Assembly (NCBI GenBank): GCA_963556255.1
Contig: OY744608.1
Location: 34,497,798-34,561,797, forward strand
Length of the DNA stretch: 64,000 nt
Origin: Allolobophora icterica
Taxonomy: Eukaryota > Annelida > Clitellata > Crassiclitellata > Lumbricidae
Direction of reading: 5' to 3'
Positions 1-11,541 of this stretch are shown here, piece after piece. The notes under the pieces are model-generated. The model had not been told where the DNA came from and searched no databases. It saw only the letters and a program-made list of their open reading frames with translations. Each line of letters starts with the position of its first letter. The first letter of the stretch is position 1. Made by a program: the position numbers and the translations under genes.

Positions 1-78
1 GACCATACTAGCTCATAACCCCTTGTCCACATTTGAATGACCCCTCCCTCATTGCGGACGTCCTTTATGGATGACCCC
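1..78. mobile_element. Right end of a GGGGTCATCC-type TIR element
   Basis: Positions 50-78 read GGACGTCCTTTATGGATGAC followed by CCC, the same terminus seen at 30843 (right end) and, inverted, at 12695 and 30403. The rest of the element lies to the left of the window. Confidence 0.6.
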
Positions 79-1569
79 TATCTGCTTCACATCAGTATAT
101 TTGCAAGATTTACAACTAACTTGCAGGTTTGCAGCTTGCTCAAAGGCCACCATAAAAAATTACACATGATATATAGGATTTAACTTCAACTCCAACTTGA
201 TCCTCAACCACATTACCACTATTTTGATACATCACATGCAGTACTTAGTACCAGTACTTAAAAACTTTGCAATCACATGCTTGATACTTCCAGAGTAAAA
301 CAGATTACCCATACAATTTTACATTGTGTGCTGTAAAAATCTTCCCCAAAGGTAATGTAATAACTTATTTATTATGTACCTGAATTGGTACATACAACCA
401 GACAGATTCAGACCAGTAACTCTGACCTTGTTGGGGTGATCTTAGAAATAAAGAACACATGAAAACAGCAATCCAGCAACACGTAACATTATTATTAATT
501 AAATTTGTAACCCATGCATGGTTCATGGTTCTCCAGACAGGAAACTGCAACAATGCACCAAGTTTTGAAAACCAGATAAAAGACTGGTAAATTATCATTA
601 AAATATGACAACTGAAATTCTTCAGCATTAAAATAATTGCATCATATCAGCCTGAAATTCCGCCAAAATTTGTTTTTAAGTCGCGCAACATGTACTGCGT
701 CAAGTTTAGTAGTTAAAACGTGAAGCTGAAGTACTGGTAACCCAAATCACCACCCAGACTTCATCCTAGCTCAATCTAAGCTACTAACTGACACCTGTGC
801 ACCTCTAAGTTACTTTGAGTCAAACACTTTCCAATCTCATCAGCACTGTAGCATTTCCAAATCAATGAACTCACTACTTAAGTAAAATAATACAGTTTAG
901 CAACACAGACAAATCTGGAGATCCCATAACAAATGCAAAGCAGCTGACCATGTAACATGAGGGGACATCTATCACAAATCACACTTCAGAAGTCACACCA
1001 AAGTCCGAGAGAAACATCCAAAGCATGATTAGTGCAGTAAAGCAAGAGACAACTACTTTACAAGTAGCATCCACAGCTGCTTGGTCAGTTGCTGGCTATT
1101 TCTACAAAGAACTAATTACATAAAGTACTCGGTACGAAGTGCAACACTTCACAGAACTATTCGTCGTAGGTACAAAACAGGCATAACTCATTATCAATAT
1201 CCGTTCATGTTCTATGGACATTCATAATATCTTGAAAGGTCCTTAATATAAGAGTATATACTTGAACAAGGACCAGTACCATGATCAGTAAACACACACA
1301 ACCAGACAGAATCAGACCATATTAAGGTTTTTGTGATAAACTATATGGCATAAAATTTATGCTTCATTGCATACCGTATCGCACAGTCCAAATCACATCA
1401 AAGCACGTAAGAAAAACGATCCTTTCCAAAAGGAAAGCAGCAGTACCAGCATACAACTGGCAAAAACGAACACAATACCGTAGCACTCGAAGTCAGCATC
1501 ATCAGTAAATCAGAAGCGTCTGTCTTTAAAAATGTTTACACTGAAAGTTCGCAAAAGTCATTCTCGGCA
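79..1569. other. 3' flank / 3' UTR of RNF2; no other gene seen
   Basis: AT-rich sequence downstream of the RNF2 stop. A TTTATT at 368-373 (AATAAA on the coding strand) is one possible polyadenylation signal, but several AT-rich alternatives exist. The small reading frames here look random. Confidence 0.4.
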
Positions 1570-4500
1570 TCATTCTGATGTCTGAGGGACAGGAGGCTGG
1601 GCAGTGGTCAGCTGGGAAGTTGGTGCCTGGGCAGCTGAAGGCTGTGGAGTTGGTGATTGCAGCTCCTCTGGCCTGTCTAGCAGGTAATACAGCTCCAGAG
1701 GTTTTGGCGACCGCCAGTATTTCTCGTTGACCTGCATCAGTGACAACGACCCCGATAACAGGGTCATCGTGCCAGACGACCCAACATGGATGTTGTATTT
1801 GTCAGTTGGAGAAGATGCTAGGACACCTGGAAAAGGAAAAAATGAAATGGCATAAAGCTGCTTTTTACGATCTCTACCATTGTGAAGCTAAGCACTTCTT
1901 GTAAATGCAGAGCCATAGCTACGAATCAGTAACATGCTATGGATCGCGCTATCATATATAGGATTTTGTCCACAGGAACTTTGAAAAATTAAAAGAATGA
2001 TTATAATTTATAAAAAAATAACAAAAGTAATATGAAACTGACATTATCAAATAAAATTATTTAGTAGAAATAATACATAGTTGGGAGTCAGAATTCAGAA
2101 CTTCACAACCTTGGATATGAAGTTTTAATTATGGAAAGTATCATGCTGTGTTCAGGCATATCTCATTTCTCACTGGTGTCACAAACACAAAAATTTGCTA
2201 AAAACTCCCTGGCCAGGGCCTTAATGAAACTCTCAAATACTAATGCAACAGTACATCGGCTTACCACCACATCAGAAATACTAACTCAACATTTAATCTG
2301 TTTACAAGGTATAGTGAAAATATTGTTGTTCATTGCTCAACCCTCTGCCTGGCCTACAAGGACTCTACACAATAACTAAAGACTTTGAATCTTGCTCTAT
2401 CATGAACAAGAAAAGTACTAGGTATCCACATGTGATGATTTCTCAGTGGATGGGTTAACTTTTCCTGTTTCTGTCAACAATTCTCTAGTAAGTTCTGTCT
2501 ACCATATAATAAAGTCATATAGTTTCCAGTGTTTATTCGCCATAACTTGATGTCTGGTTCAATCCGATCAACAAGACCTGACAAATGATTACGACATTTT
2601 GCGACCATTTTCATGTATTACGATAGCAGCTAGGGATCAGCCGAGTACAGTTTTCACCAAGTACCGCATCCGAGTATTTGGGTGTACTATTTGCTGGATC
2701 TGGGTACGAAGCGAGTACCATTTGTTCCATATGCGAAGCTTCACATTTTCATGTAATGAAAAATTGTCTATATAAATGTTTTTACTTGTAATAACTGACT
2801 AATACATTTTGATTTTTAGAAATAAATTATCAATTAAATGGACTTGAATTCCGTTGTGGACTTCCGGTGTTGGTGTTTGTTTTGTACTTTCTTCTTCAAA
2901 ATGAATATGCTAGATGAAGCTCAAAGCTGATATTATGAGCTTACAAATTCCGGCATGTGAGGCAAACAAGCAACTATTTGTGTGTACAGTATTCGCCGAG
3001 GCAAATACTTCCGAATAGTGCTGAAAAACTAGACGATTTCCGGCTGACCCCTAATAGCAGCGGCTATAGAAGTAAACCAATGTAGAATTATAAAGTTATG
3101 CATTAGTAGCATACACTTGTACACTTAATATCAGAGCAAAACCTACGTAGAATCAGCTATCTGAATATTTATAAAAAGACAAAACATCCGAAAACGAACT
3201 TTGCTAAGTATGCATACCAGAATCTGGGTTGAACGGTTGCTTGTCCAGGGCAATCCTCATTGCAAGATACTTCGACAGATGATCAACTGTGATCAGAAAA
3301 ATAACAGCTAATATAAGAATGCTACAATTACACGTGATTCATTTCATCACAGCAGAAACTTTTGCACAAATGTGGGTATTGTCCAGAGATGATATGAATT
3401 GTTTTTTGATGCTCTCACAATCAGGTTATTTATTATCTGGTGACAGAATGACAATGCAGATTCCAGTGAAAGTTCAGTTAGATGTTTCAACAATTTCCAA
3501 GCATAAACATGAGTTAAAATCCACGTAATTTAAATGGCATGGGAAGCTAAGTTCAAACAACTTTTACACAAATCGGTCAGACAAAATTGCGACAGTGCAG
3601 TTTGTCTTAGACAAATTAAAATGACAATTCTTTTATTGTAACCCACCCCATTGAACTGGAGCTAGCTGACAGGCCAAAACTAATCATTAAAAAGCCAAAG
3701 CATGGGCAACTTGAATGCCAATCTAAATATATATAAAACACATTTGAAGCAAATCATTGTTTGCTACTTTTAATTTGTGGCATTTGTTCTGTATTCATCT
3801 GTTATTTTTTCATTCATTCATTCATTCTTAGAATTTTCAATTTATATAGCGCCCCTTCAAGACACCTACTCAGGATCACTCCTGGTCCAGCCACGGCCAA
3901 AAAAACAGAAAGACTGAAGTGATTTATGAAAAGCAGGCAAATTTTTCAGAGGTAATAGACACAGTTCCAGCGGGAGCCCATTCCAAGTGGAGGGACCCAC
4001 AACAGAGAAATCCCGGCGCTGCCTAGTAGAAGAACGAGCATGTGGGACCAACACATCCCCTCTGGTCGAGGAGCGAATTGCTCGACACGCTACGACGTTG
4101 GACACCGGGCAGCAAAGGTCACGTAGGTACGATGGGACACAGCCAAGAAGACAGCAACAAACTAATGCAGCGATCCGATAGGAGAAACGCTGGGCAACAG
4201 GGAGCCAGTGCAACATAGACATATATGCTAAGATGTGAAGCAACCACAGGAGACATGAAATTAATCTGGAGAGAATAACAACACTATTATTATGTTAATT
4301 TGTAATTTACTTATAATCACTCAGCAGTGTGACTTAGAGGCAAGGATTACAAGAAAAATTGTATTAATCAGAAATGGGCATTGCCTATAGAAGTAATCCC
4401 TCTCGGTCAAGTGAAAATCTTGGAAATTCTACTTGTTGTTTTGCCAAAAATGCCTTTATTGTAGGGTTTCAGAAGGTATCTGTAATATAGAACTGCATAT

Positions 4501-6652
4501 GCTATAGATGCCAATTTAAGACAACTCAGCACTAGTCTAACTAATCATGCACAACTTGTTGCTTAAAAACAGCAAAATGACCTACTAGTAGCATTTGCTG
4601 TAGTCTTGATGTATCGAGTTGCAATGCCAAAGTTTGATGATTCTTCCTGTGGGTGTGGCTTGAACACAAGTTCAATCTCTGGAGGTGGCTCATTTCCACC
4701 AACTCCTCCTGCAGAGCTGCCTTCCAGAGATGGATCTCCCATCGAGTTTTCACCAGCAGAGTCGTCCGACGTGACCCGGATCTGCTTCCTGGGAGGGCCC
4801 TCCGATGCTGTGTTGCTCTCACTCTCCAGGCGTGAATCTAAGTCTGTATTGAGTTTGCGCACCCGCTGGGCGCGGTTTAGTGACTGCTGACGAAGCCCCT
4901 CCTCAATGTTCTGTGTCAGTGCTGCAGGATTCACTACCTGCTTCACCTTCGCAAGAACACGTTCTTGGTGAGCTTCGTACTCTTCTCGACTGGGATAAAT
5001 CTTGGAAATGAGAGCATCAAAATTTGGATCAGGTCGCAAAGAGCGTTTCGACACTAGTTTCTTACGACAAGTGGGACATTCTTTATTGCCACTCCTAAGT
5101 GCTGTTATTATACACTCCTGGCAAAACCTGAAAAAAGAAGTAAGTTCTTTACAAACTGGTTTAAAACTAAATTTCAGCCACTGATGCACATGTGGCACTG
5201 CAGTGAATGGTAGAACTATACTGGTTTTGCATTTATTTAATTCCTGTATACATAGGCGTAGACTCTGGGGGGTCAGCCGGGGCACGTGCCCCCCCAATAA
5301 TTGAGGAGCCGAGGCAATGCCCCCCCAATAATCGAGAGGAGTATTTCTTCAAATATTAAAATATTATGTTTCAATATAGACAAATTTCTTCAGAAACAGA
5401 AAAACAGAGACAAAGAACTGAAATACTATCAGAAATTCATAATGAAAACAAATATTTATTTTTTTCTTCAATATCTTCCATTTAGAACAATTTACATGTA
5501 CACAAAAAGCACTCATTTCATATGCATTACGTAACACCGGAAGCCTCTGAGGCTCGCTGATTGTCCTGACCAAAGGTGAAAAGAGCTTTTTTCGGTTTTT
5601 GGTTTAAAAAACACAAGAAAAGGAAAACCACAAAACATTTTATTTTTTTTCTAATTCTTGTAGAAGTTATTTTAATAACATTGATTTAATGATTTTTAAT
5701 TTTCGAAAATCGCAACTGAATTAAACTGAGTTGGAGCTCTTGTTCATACCAATTTCATGATTTTTGTGATCCAAAACCGAAAATCTTACAAACAAAAAAG
5801 CTAAATAACAAGCACCATAAAAACAAAAGAAAACGAAAGAAAACACACAAAAAACAATGTTTCATCTTGAAAAACTTGGTTTTTTGCACTTCTGGTCCAG
5901 ACCCCATGCCCCACCAATATTTTGGACAAGTTTACGCCAGTGCCTGTATGTGTGACAATTCACTGTTTACCTGTGCCACCTGTCAATAGCTGTCTTGTTG
6001 GACAGCTGTAGTCGTGTTTGGCAAAAGATACTTTCATCGTTAGTTCCAAACTATCTTGGCCTACGCGTCCTTGGAAGGACCCGCCTATGACGACATCCGA
6101 AATATGCGAAAACATTATGGCAAGAGACAATTTTCTATTGAGTGCAGTTGAATTTTAAAAAATTCGTAGAAAATCTCAGGATCAGTTCCAGAAGATGGGA
6201 AAAGGTGCATTTTTATTGTGGTTCTCAGCATCGTCAGGTAAAGATTAGTGACATTCCGCACGTCCCCCAAAACCAAACCCCTACCTAGATTTCACTTATA
6301 CATACACTTAATTCAGTTTTCATCTTCGCACACATTGTTCGTTACTCATAACTTATTTAGTTGACGGATTTCCTCTTAAGTGGCATCGCTCTATTCTATC
6401 AGAATTCATATTGTTTATACGGTCTTCGGCCAAAGATGACCCTAAAGTAAATATTACCCCATACCTGTGCAAGCATTCTTTTGTGGTCATTGTGTTTTTG
6501 AGCATGTCTAAGCAGATGGGACACATGAGTTCGCTGTGCAGGCTCCTTGGAGAAACGGCAATCTCGGTGTTATCAGTAATGGCTTCCTGCGGCGTTCGAT
6601 GCAACTCATACAGGCTCAATTCCCAAGTTTTACTCGGCTGAGGATGCTCCAT
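1570..6652 (-). CDS. RNF2: RNF2/RING1 Polycomb E3 ubiquitin ligase, complete, 4 coding exons
   Basis: Coding exons, in order of transcription: 6652-6465, 5127-4586, 3286-3218, 1826-1570. The junctions are GT..AG and phases 2/1/1 give one 351-codon frame ending in TGA. Residues 1-63 carry the family-typical N-terminus ([20 protein letters not shown]). A C3HC4 RING finger follows, with ligands C44, C47, C60, H62, C65, C68, C80 and C83. After a low-complexity acidic/serine linker, a RAWUL domain starts near residue 213 ([10 protein letters not shown]) and runs to about 316 ([13 protein letters not shown]). In known family members this is the catalytic subunit of PRC1: it mono-ubiquitinates histone H2A, and RAWUL binds CBX/RYBP proteins. 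Vertebrate RNF2 is 336 residues, so the length fits. A 35-residue Pro/Gln/Ser/Thr tail (317-351) extends beyond the RAWUL end. Invertebrates often have one gene corresponding to the vertebrate pair RING1/RNF2, so either symbol may apply. The ATG at 6652 matches the usual start and is preceded by a strong splice acceptor. Confidence 0.95.
2631..3053. mobile_element. MITE with TAGGG termini and perfect 8-bp target duplication
   Basis: The 423-bp element begins TAGGGATCAGCCG and ends with the near-inverse CGGCTGACCCCTA. It is flanked on both sides by ATAGCAGC (2623-2630 and 3054-3061). It lies in RNF2 intron 3 and has no credible reading frame. The TAGGG end plus 8-bp duplication fits a hAT-like mechanism. 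Confidence 0.85.
3806..4250 (-). mobile_element. 5'-truncated L2/CR1-type LINE, 3' end, in RNF2 intron 2
   Basis: Minus-strand translation of 4243-3866 gives the end of a non-LTR reverse transcriptase [21 protein letters not shown], then [20 protein letters not shown] and [16 protein letters not shown], closing in [26 protein letters not shown] motif follows, then a (GAAT)n tail (3811-3827 on the plus strand). The long open frame suggests recent insertion. Confidence 0.8.
5251..5942. mobile_element. hAT-like MITE (CATAGGCGTAGAC.. family), long copy
   Basis: Ends CATAGGCGTAGAC and GTTTACGCCAGTG are inverted, with 7/8-matching duplications CCTGTATA (5243-5250) and CCTGTATG (5943-5950). The same termini occur at 38466-38608 in opposite orientation. 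The element lies in RNF2 intron 1 and contains runs of seven or more C near the left end. Confidence 0.8.
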
Positions 6653-6667
6653 TTTGAAGATAAATAT
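6653..6667 (-). other. RNF2 5' UTR segment after an untranslated-exon splice acceptor
   Basis: On the minus strand a T-rich tract ending in TTTTTTCAG lies immediately upstream of the start codon, so the translated exon probably begins at 6667. An untranslated first exon is then needed farther upstream (higher coordinates). Its position could not be fixed. Confidence 0.55.
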
Positions 6668-6930
6668 CTGAAAAAATTATTTACTCCCAAGGATTTATCT
6701 CTTTTAACAAACTAATCTTTTCTATATCCACTGCAGAACAAGCAACAAGATTAAACCCGTGTAGGCTATAGCAGCGCCATCTGACAGTTGCTCAAAGATT
6801 TTTTAGCGCAAAATTTTGTGAGACCAACTTTTTGGGCTCAATCTTTTCACGACGCATGATTTCACGTCATTTTGCCGTTTTGGGCCCTTCCCGTACGGCG
6901 TACGCGAAGACATATTTGCTTAAACTACTA
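6668..6930 (-). promoter_or_regulatory. Candidate RNF2 promoter / untranslated first exon region
   Basis: This stretch upstream of RNF2 contains a CpG-rich patch (around 6840-6910) unlike the surrounding AT-rich sequence. It also holds a GCGCCATCT motif at 6771-6779 that resembles a CTCF/YY1-type core. No TATA box was convincing. The assignment is positional inference only. Confidence 0.3.
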
Positions 6931-7456
6931 AATTAACAGCTGTAACAATAGGGCCATGAACTAAAGATTATTTAAATTGCTCTGATGTTCCAGAATGGAA
7001 CGTAATTTGTTTTGTAGGCTACGTGCATGTTTATACCGTCTCTTTAGAAAACTCGAATATGTGTTGTCTCCAATTAACCGATGTCGAATTAGATGTATAG
7101 GAAGGAAAAGAAGCTTATAACCGTAGGCTAAATTGCAAGAAAGTAGTGGAAATCATAGAATATTATTTTCTGTCTGAGCATATATCGCATGGAGGCTGAC
7201 AGGACAGCACTATTGCGAGGTACATATATAGGGGTATAAGGCGCTGTATTAGGTGTCTAGATACATACTTTTTATTAGGACTATATACATATGCTACACT
7301 ATATATGGCGCAGCCCTTTAGAAGTTGTATTTACCTATGCATGGCTATCAGTTGGTTAATTAATATATCCTACCATAAATAAGAATCTGTTGAGGCTATA
7401 TTATTCAGTAAGACTCAATGCTGATCTCATAGGCCTACAGCACGTAGGCCTATACA

Positions 7457-7598
7457 CAGGGTGAGAATTGTCGGGGGTTGGGGGGTTTAACCCCCCCAGT
7501 CTTTCTTAGGACCCCACAGTAGTCTTCATTGCACACCCAAACTCCACGTAAATCAATGTCTAACCCCCCCCCGTCTTTTTTCTACAATTCTCATACTG
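7457..7598. mobile_element. Short G/C-run MITE with 8-bp target duplication
   Basis: 142 bp, ends CAGGGTGAGAATTGT and ACAATTCTCATACTG, flanked by CCTATACA and CCTATGCA (7/8). The interior is a GGGG..CCCC inverted arrangement. Confidence 0.75.
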
Positions 7599-7606
7599 CC
7601 TATGCA

Positions 7607-8355
7607 CCTACAATACAGTTCATTCATATAGGCTGATATAGCCGCAGTTTACAACGTTAAAGCCAGCGCAGAAGCGCTCATATTCATTATAGTCCTATAT
7701 AGTCATCACCTTTAATATGAGTCAGGTTGGAATTGTCGAAAAGGTGAGACTTTATACATTTTAAGTGGAAAGCCTGGGGTGATAGATAGAGGACTCTGAG
7801 GTGGATGATGGACGGCGGGTGGCAATGATGATGGAGGAGCTAGGTCTCTGTACTGTCAGTGCACTCACGCCTCGTGGAGCGCATATTATAGTTGTTCGCA
7901 GCCATGCATCTTTAGGCCTACCCAAGTTTCGACAACTTGCCTTTACCAATGTCCCTTCACGACCAATAATATTGCTTTTCGGCAATCAGGCTCAACTACC
8001 GCCGCTCTAATAGTCATGTTCATAGGCAAAAATTCACAATAACTGTTGAATCCATCTTTATACTGTGCTGTAATGGAGAATTTTCATGTGATGTATTTCT
8101 CATATTCCAACCAACCATTTGGCAATGACATATACTGACACTCTATAGCCAAAATATTTTGAAGATGGAACAATATTTAGGACTTGCTAAATCCAGCTGA
8201 AATTCTGTGAAATTGCATTTTTCGTTTTTCACAATTATTTCAAATTATGCGTAATAATTTTACTTACTTATCCAAAATCTTGTTCTAGGTCTTTTGACAT
8301 GTGATCCATCGACCACCATGTCAATAGTTTTTATAAATTGGTGATCGAGTGCATT
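7607..8355. other. Intergenic, no supported feature
   Basis: Short open frames at 7761-8010 overlap on both strands and match nothing I recognise. No repeat boundary was identified. Confidence 0.4.
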
Positions 8356-8480
8356 GTGCTGTTATAAAGTGCCTCTCACAGTCCTAACTAGTAAGGGGCA
8401 CTCCCAGTGCGAAAAACCCAGTTTAAATAAAGTAGTTTTCAGATAGCGGAAAGAGGCACTTGGGCCGCCAGGTAATACAG
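8356..8480 (-). mobile_element. Degenerate LINE 3' tail (TATAAAGCGCCTCTC type)
   Basis: Matches the 20690-20800 repeat with substitutions: TATAAAGTGCCTCTCACAG, then CACTCCCAGTGCGAAAAACC. It is only the 3' end of the element. Confidence 0.55.
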
Positions 8481-8652
8481 AAGTACGGGTATCGAAAGTA
8501 GCATAAGTCTAACGCACTGGCGTGTGTACACGACGAACTCGCCACACCATAAAATTTACATATTTGACATTTCTCAAGTTTCATTGGAATTAATATCAAT
8601 AACGAATAACGAAACACAGTTGATTAGTTAGATTACCAGAGATTTTTTTACA

Positions 8653-9600
8653 ATGGAAACTAAAGTAAGACGTGCCGCAAGTTCGGTCTGGCTGATTGGA
8701 GAGACCGATGAAAAATTCAACACTTCGAAACTCCCTTCTAAAGGAGAAGTATTAAAAGTGCTGTTCCATTTTCATATTGAAGAAAAACTGACCTTGAAGG
8801 ACAGTGTAGACAAGATTTCCTCACTGCTACTGTCAATATGGGATATGGCGAGAATACCAACAAAAGCTCGTTATCACGTGATTGAGCATATCCGAAAACT
8901 TCATGCTGAATGGCAGGGACTTAAGAAATGTATTAATCGTAAGTCAACCAAAAATTTCACAAATCAGCAGATGTTTCAAGACCGCCTGGCTGATTTGTTT
9001 GATATTGCTCACCAAGATGCAATGTCCCTAATACTATTTGAGGAAGATCGTTTGTTTCTGGAGGCACAGCGAGAGAAAGGTCGGAGAGGAACAATAGCCG
9101 GAGTAGATCGAAACCTCATACTCAAGGAGGCACAGCGAGAGAAAGGTCGGAGAGGAACAATAGCCGGAGTAGATCGAAACCTCGTACTCAAGGAAAAACG
9201 TGTGATGAAGCGTAAAGCATCTGCAGCAAATTGTTCAGTGAAGATTAAAAAAGCAGCTGTGATGTCATCAGTTCCCACCACTCCCTCCAGACCTGATATT
9301 CACGAAAGCCATGATTATGATGACGGATCATCGTTGGACGACAGCAGTTTTACCTTATCACCTGATCATGAGGAAGGTCCATCAACTTCAAAGCCAATAG
9401 TGAGAAGCATAGCAAATGTGATCACTCCTGAAGTGGCTGCAGCACTAGATCGGACCAATACAAGTAACAGGAAGGCTGCTCATATATTTTCTGCGATGGC
9501 TACATCAGGGCTGCTCCAGTGTAATCCACAGCGTGTCGTCATTACTCCAAGTGCCGTAAGGAGAGCACGAATGAAACATCGTGAAGCTTTCAGTGCATAG
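8653..9600 (+). CDS. N-terminal part of the copy A transposon protein, 315 codons, cut by a stop
   Basis: I do not recognise a named superfamily. The N-terminal half (to about 140) is predicted helical and basic (WDMARIPTKARYHVIEH, LHAEWQGLKK). A block LFDIAHQDAMSL, then RLFLEAQREKGRRG, follows. The C-terminal part holds TPEVAAALDRTNTSNRKAAH and ITPSAVRRARMKHRE. All these blocks have counterparts in copy C (LFDILHKD, KDFLVDQKTTRKMG, LDRSNISDRRAIHI). Homologous sequence continues in frame after the TAG at 9598, so the ORF end is a disabling mutation rather than a natural terminus. It is unlikely to be a host gene. Confidence 0.7.
   Translation: METKVRRAASSVWLIGETDEKFNTSKLPSKGEVLKVLFHFHIEEKLTLKDSVDKISSLLLSIWDMARIPTKARYHVIEHIRKLHAEWQGLKKCINRKSTKNFTNQQMFQDRLADLFDIAHQDAMSLILFEEDRLFLEAQREKGRRGTIAGVDRNLILKEAQREKGRRGTIAGVDRNLVLKEKRVMKRKASAANCSVKIKKAAVMSSVPTTPSRPDIHESHDYDDGSSLDDSSFTLSPDHEEGPSTSKPIVRSIANVITPEVAAALDRTNTSNRKAAHIFSAMATSGLLQCNPQRVVITPSAVRRARMKHREAFSA
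9061..9192 (+). repeat. In-frame 66-bp tandem duplication inside the copy A ORF
   Basis: 9061-9126 and 9127-9192 differ by one base (A at 9118, G at 9184), duplicating 22 codons (EAQREKGRRGTIAGVDRNL[IV]LK). The near identity implies the duplication is recent relative to the element's decay. Confidence 0.95.
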
Positions 9601-11541
9601 GTGAAGGCAGCCTTCGACCCTGTAGCGTCATTGGGAATTTGGGATGACAAAATTATGGACAACTTTACATGCCTGGAAGAAAATGAGTAGACTGATTTCC
9701 TATTCTCGTCTTTGGACAGAATGTAGTGAAGCTGTTGTCTGTACCAAAGTTTTACAATGGAACAGCAGTTAAAATGTCATAGGCAGTGACTGACAGCATG
9801 GGCGAGTGGGTATTAAGGGATTGGATCAAGGGTATGTGCTTGATACCACTGCTTCAAATGCTGGAATAAAAGATGGAGGTTGCTTTCTGTTACAGACAGA
9901 AATTGGTTGGGAACTCCTACATTTAGTATTCCATCATCACTTCTCAGAGATCATGCTGGAGAAAGTGTTTAGCATCTATTATGTTTCAAAGTCTTCTGAA
10001 ATAGAACTGTTGGCCATTTCTAAGATTTTTCTGGCATCGAACAGATAAATCTTCATTCTTCTACAGCCCTTGAGGATGAGAATATGGCATCCATGGAAAA
10101 ACAGTGTCATAGAGTTTGCAGTAGCTCGGCTGGAAACATTCCAAGCGTCAGATGACTATCGTGAACTGCTGGAGCTGTCAATTGTTTTCTTGGGTAGAAG
10201 GCCTCCCGTTTAATCTGTTTCTGATATCCAGGAGCAATTCACGGTGCTTGCTGGATGGCCAGAGCCATTTACTGTATTCTGCAAACAGTATGAACCATTG
10301 CTGCTAGGATCCTACAGAAGTCGCGTGGTTCCTCATATCGTGAACAAATAGGGAAGAATCTCGGTGAGGTCTGTTTGTGACTGTCATTTTTGTCAAATAC
10401 TGGTTCCAAACATCTGCAGCTGCTCCTGGAAACGACTTGTCCTTACTATGTGCTCTGTCAGCTTACCAAACAGAACATCTAGGTCGCAGAAGCTGCCACC
10501 ACAACATTTGGTCGCCATTTATGGTACCTGTCTGAGCTGCTGGTAGGATTTTGATTGTTCGACAATAATGTCTCGGTGGAAGAGATTAACGATTGTAGCT
10601 CTCGGAGATACCGAGGGTCTGTCGAACCTCCAAGACGAATTCCACTAATTTGTCAATCCAGAAATAAAGGGACTTCATCACGATGTCTACATGGCGCTTT
10701 TTCAAGATCCTCGGCCTATCAGAAGAATTCCGCAGATTGACCCCAGCGAATGGCTACTCCAAGAATCGTATCTAAATGACCAGATGGTCGCCACCTCTGT
10801 GACAGTTGTGAATTTGCAGAGTGGGGAGTTGCCTTGATTCAAGAATTCAGTGCCTCTTTAACATGCAACAAGGAACAAGCAGCATCTCATGCAAGTAGTT
10901 GAGGACCACAGAAGCAAGTTCAGTGTGCCAACAAAAGTGGGAGCTATCAAGAAATCCAGAGAAACTGGCAACATAAATTTGATGGACTGCCAGTAACTGC
11001 ATTTTAAGATAAAATACATGCAGAATGTTTTGTATGTGTTCGCCATTCATTGCATTCAGTAGATGGTATATTGCCACACTGCAGCTACAGTGGTTTAATA
11101 ACTGTACTGAGCAACTGTTCTGTGTACTTTATGCTGGTACTCTACCCTTACACTGCATTTACAATCTTTCCATGCGTGTTTACTATTTAGTGTTTACTGT
11201 TTAGTTGTTTACTGTTTCACTTAACTGTTTTATGTTAACAACACTATTACAAACTTTGATTGCTTTGAGCAAATTTTATTCTATTATGCTAAAATTTTTA
11301 CTGGTTACTTTTTCCATTTAGTATTCTGCAATAATAGGTTGGAGAGTAACTTTCGACACTTTCATTTTTTTGGGAGCACCCTACCTCATTACTCTTACAT
11401 TACTCTTACATGCACACAGATTCTCAGTTCCTCCGTTATCACTGCCACTCAAATCATACGCCTTAAGACTCTTCTATCTATCTGGCTTTCCACTCAAAAC
11501 CAGTCTCACCTTTTCAAGAATTCCTACTCTTGCTCATCTGA

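Larger units (their letters stand above)
8653..11383 (+). mobile_element. Copy A of a TAGGGTG-terminus DNA transposon family, left end not found
   Basis: A 315-codon open frame (8653-9600) is followed by its decayed continuation: VKAAFDPVASLGIWDDK in frame after the stop, then frameshifted pieces with LDTTASNAGIKDGGC (from about 9838), DDYRELLELSIVFLG (about 10154) and LMQVVEDHRSKF near 10882. The right terminus, read inward, is TAGGGTGCTCCC, then AAAAAAATGAAAG, ending at 11383. It closely resembles the right end of copy C. Sequence to the right of the end is CCTCATTA, the expected target duplication, but no matching left end was found upstream. Copies B and C share the same protein blocks. 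The RNase H-like reading of the D-T-T-A-S-N block is inference. Confidence 0.75.

Noticed and set aside
365..628. 87-codon minus-strand frame downstream of RNF2
   Set aside because: AT-rich 3' flank, no recognisable motif or splice context.
4606..4890. Plus-strand frames over the RNF2 exon
   Set aside because: Shadow of the conserved minus-strand coding sequence.
8653..9600. 315-aa ORF as a new host gene
   Set aside because: Homologous blocks recur in two other mobile copies, homology continues past the stop, and a transposon terminus lies downstream.
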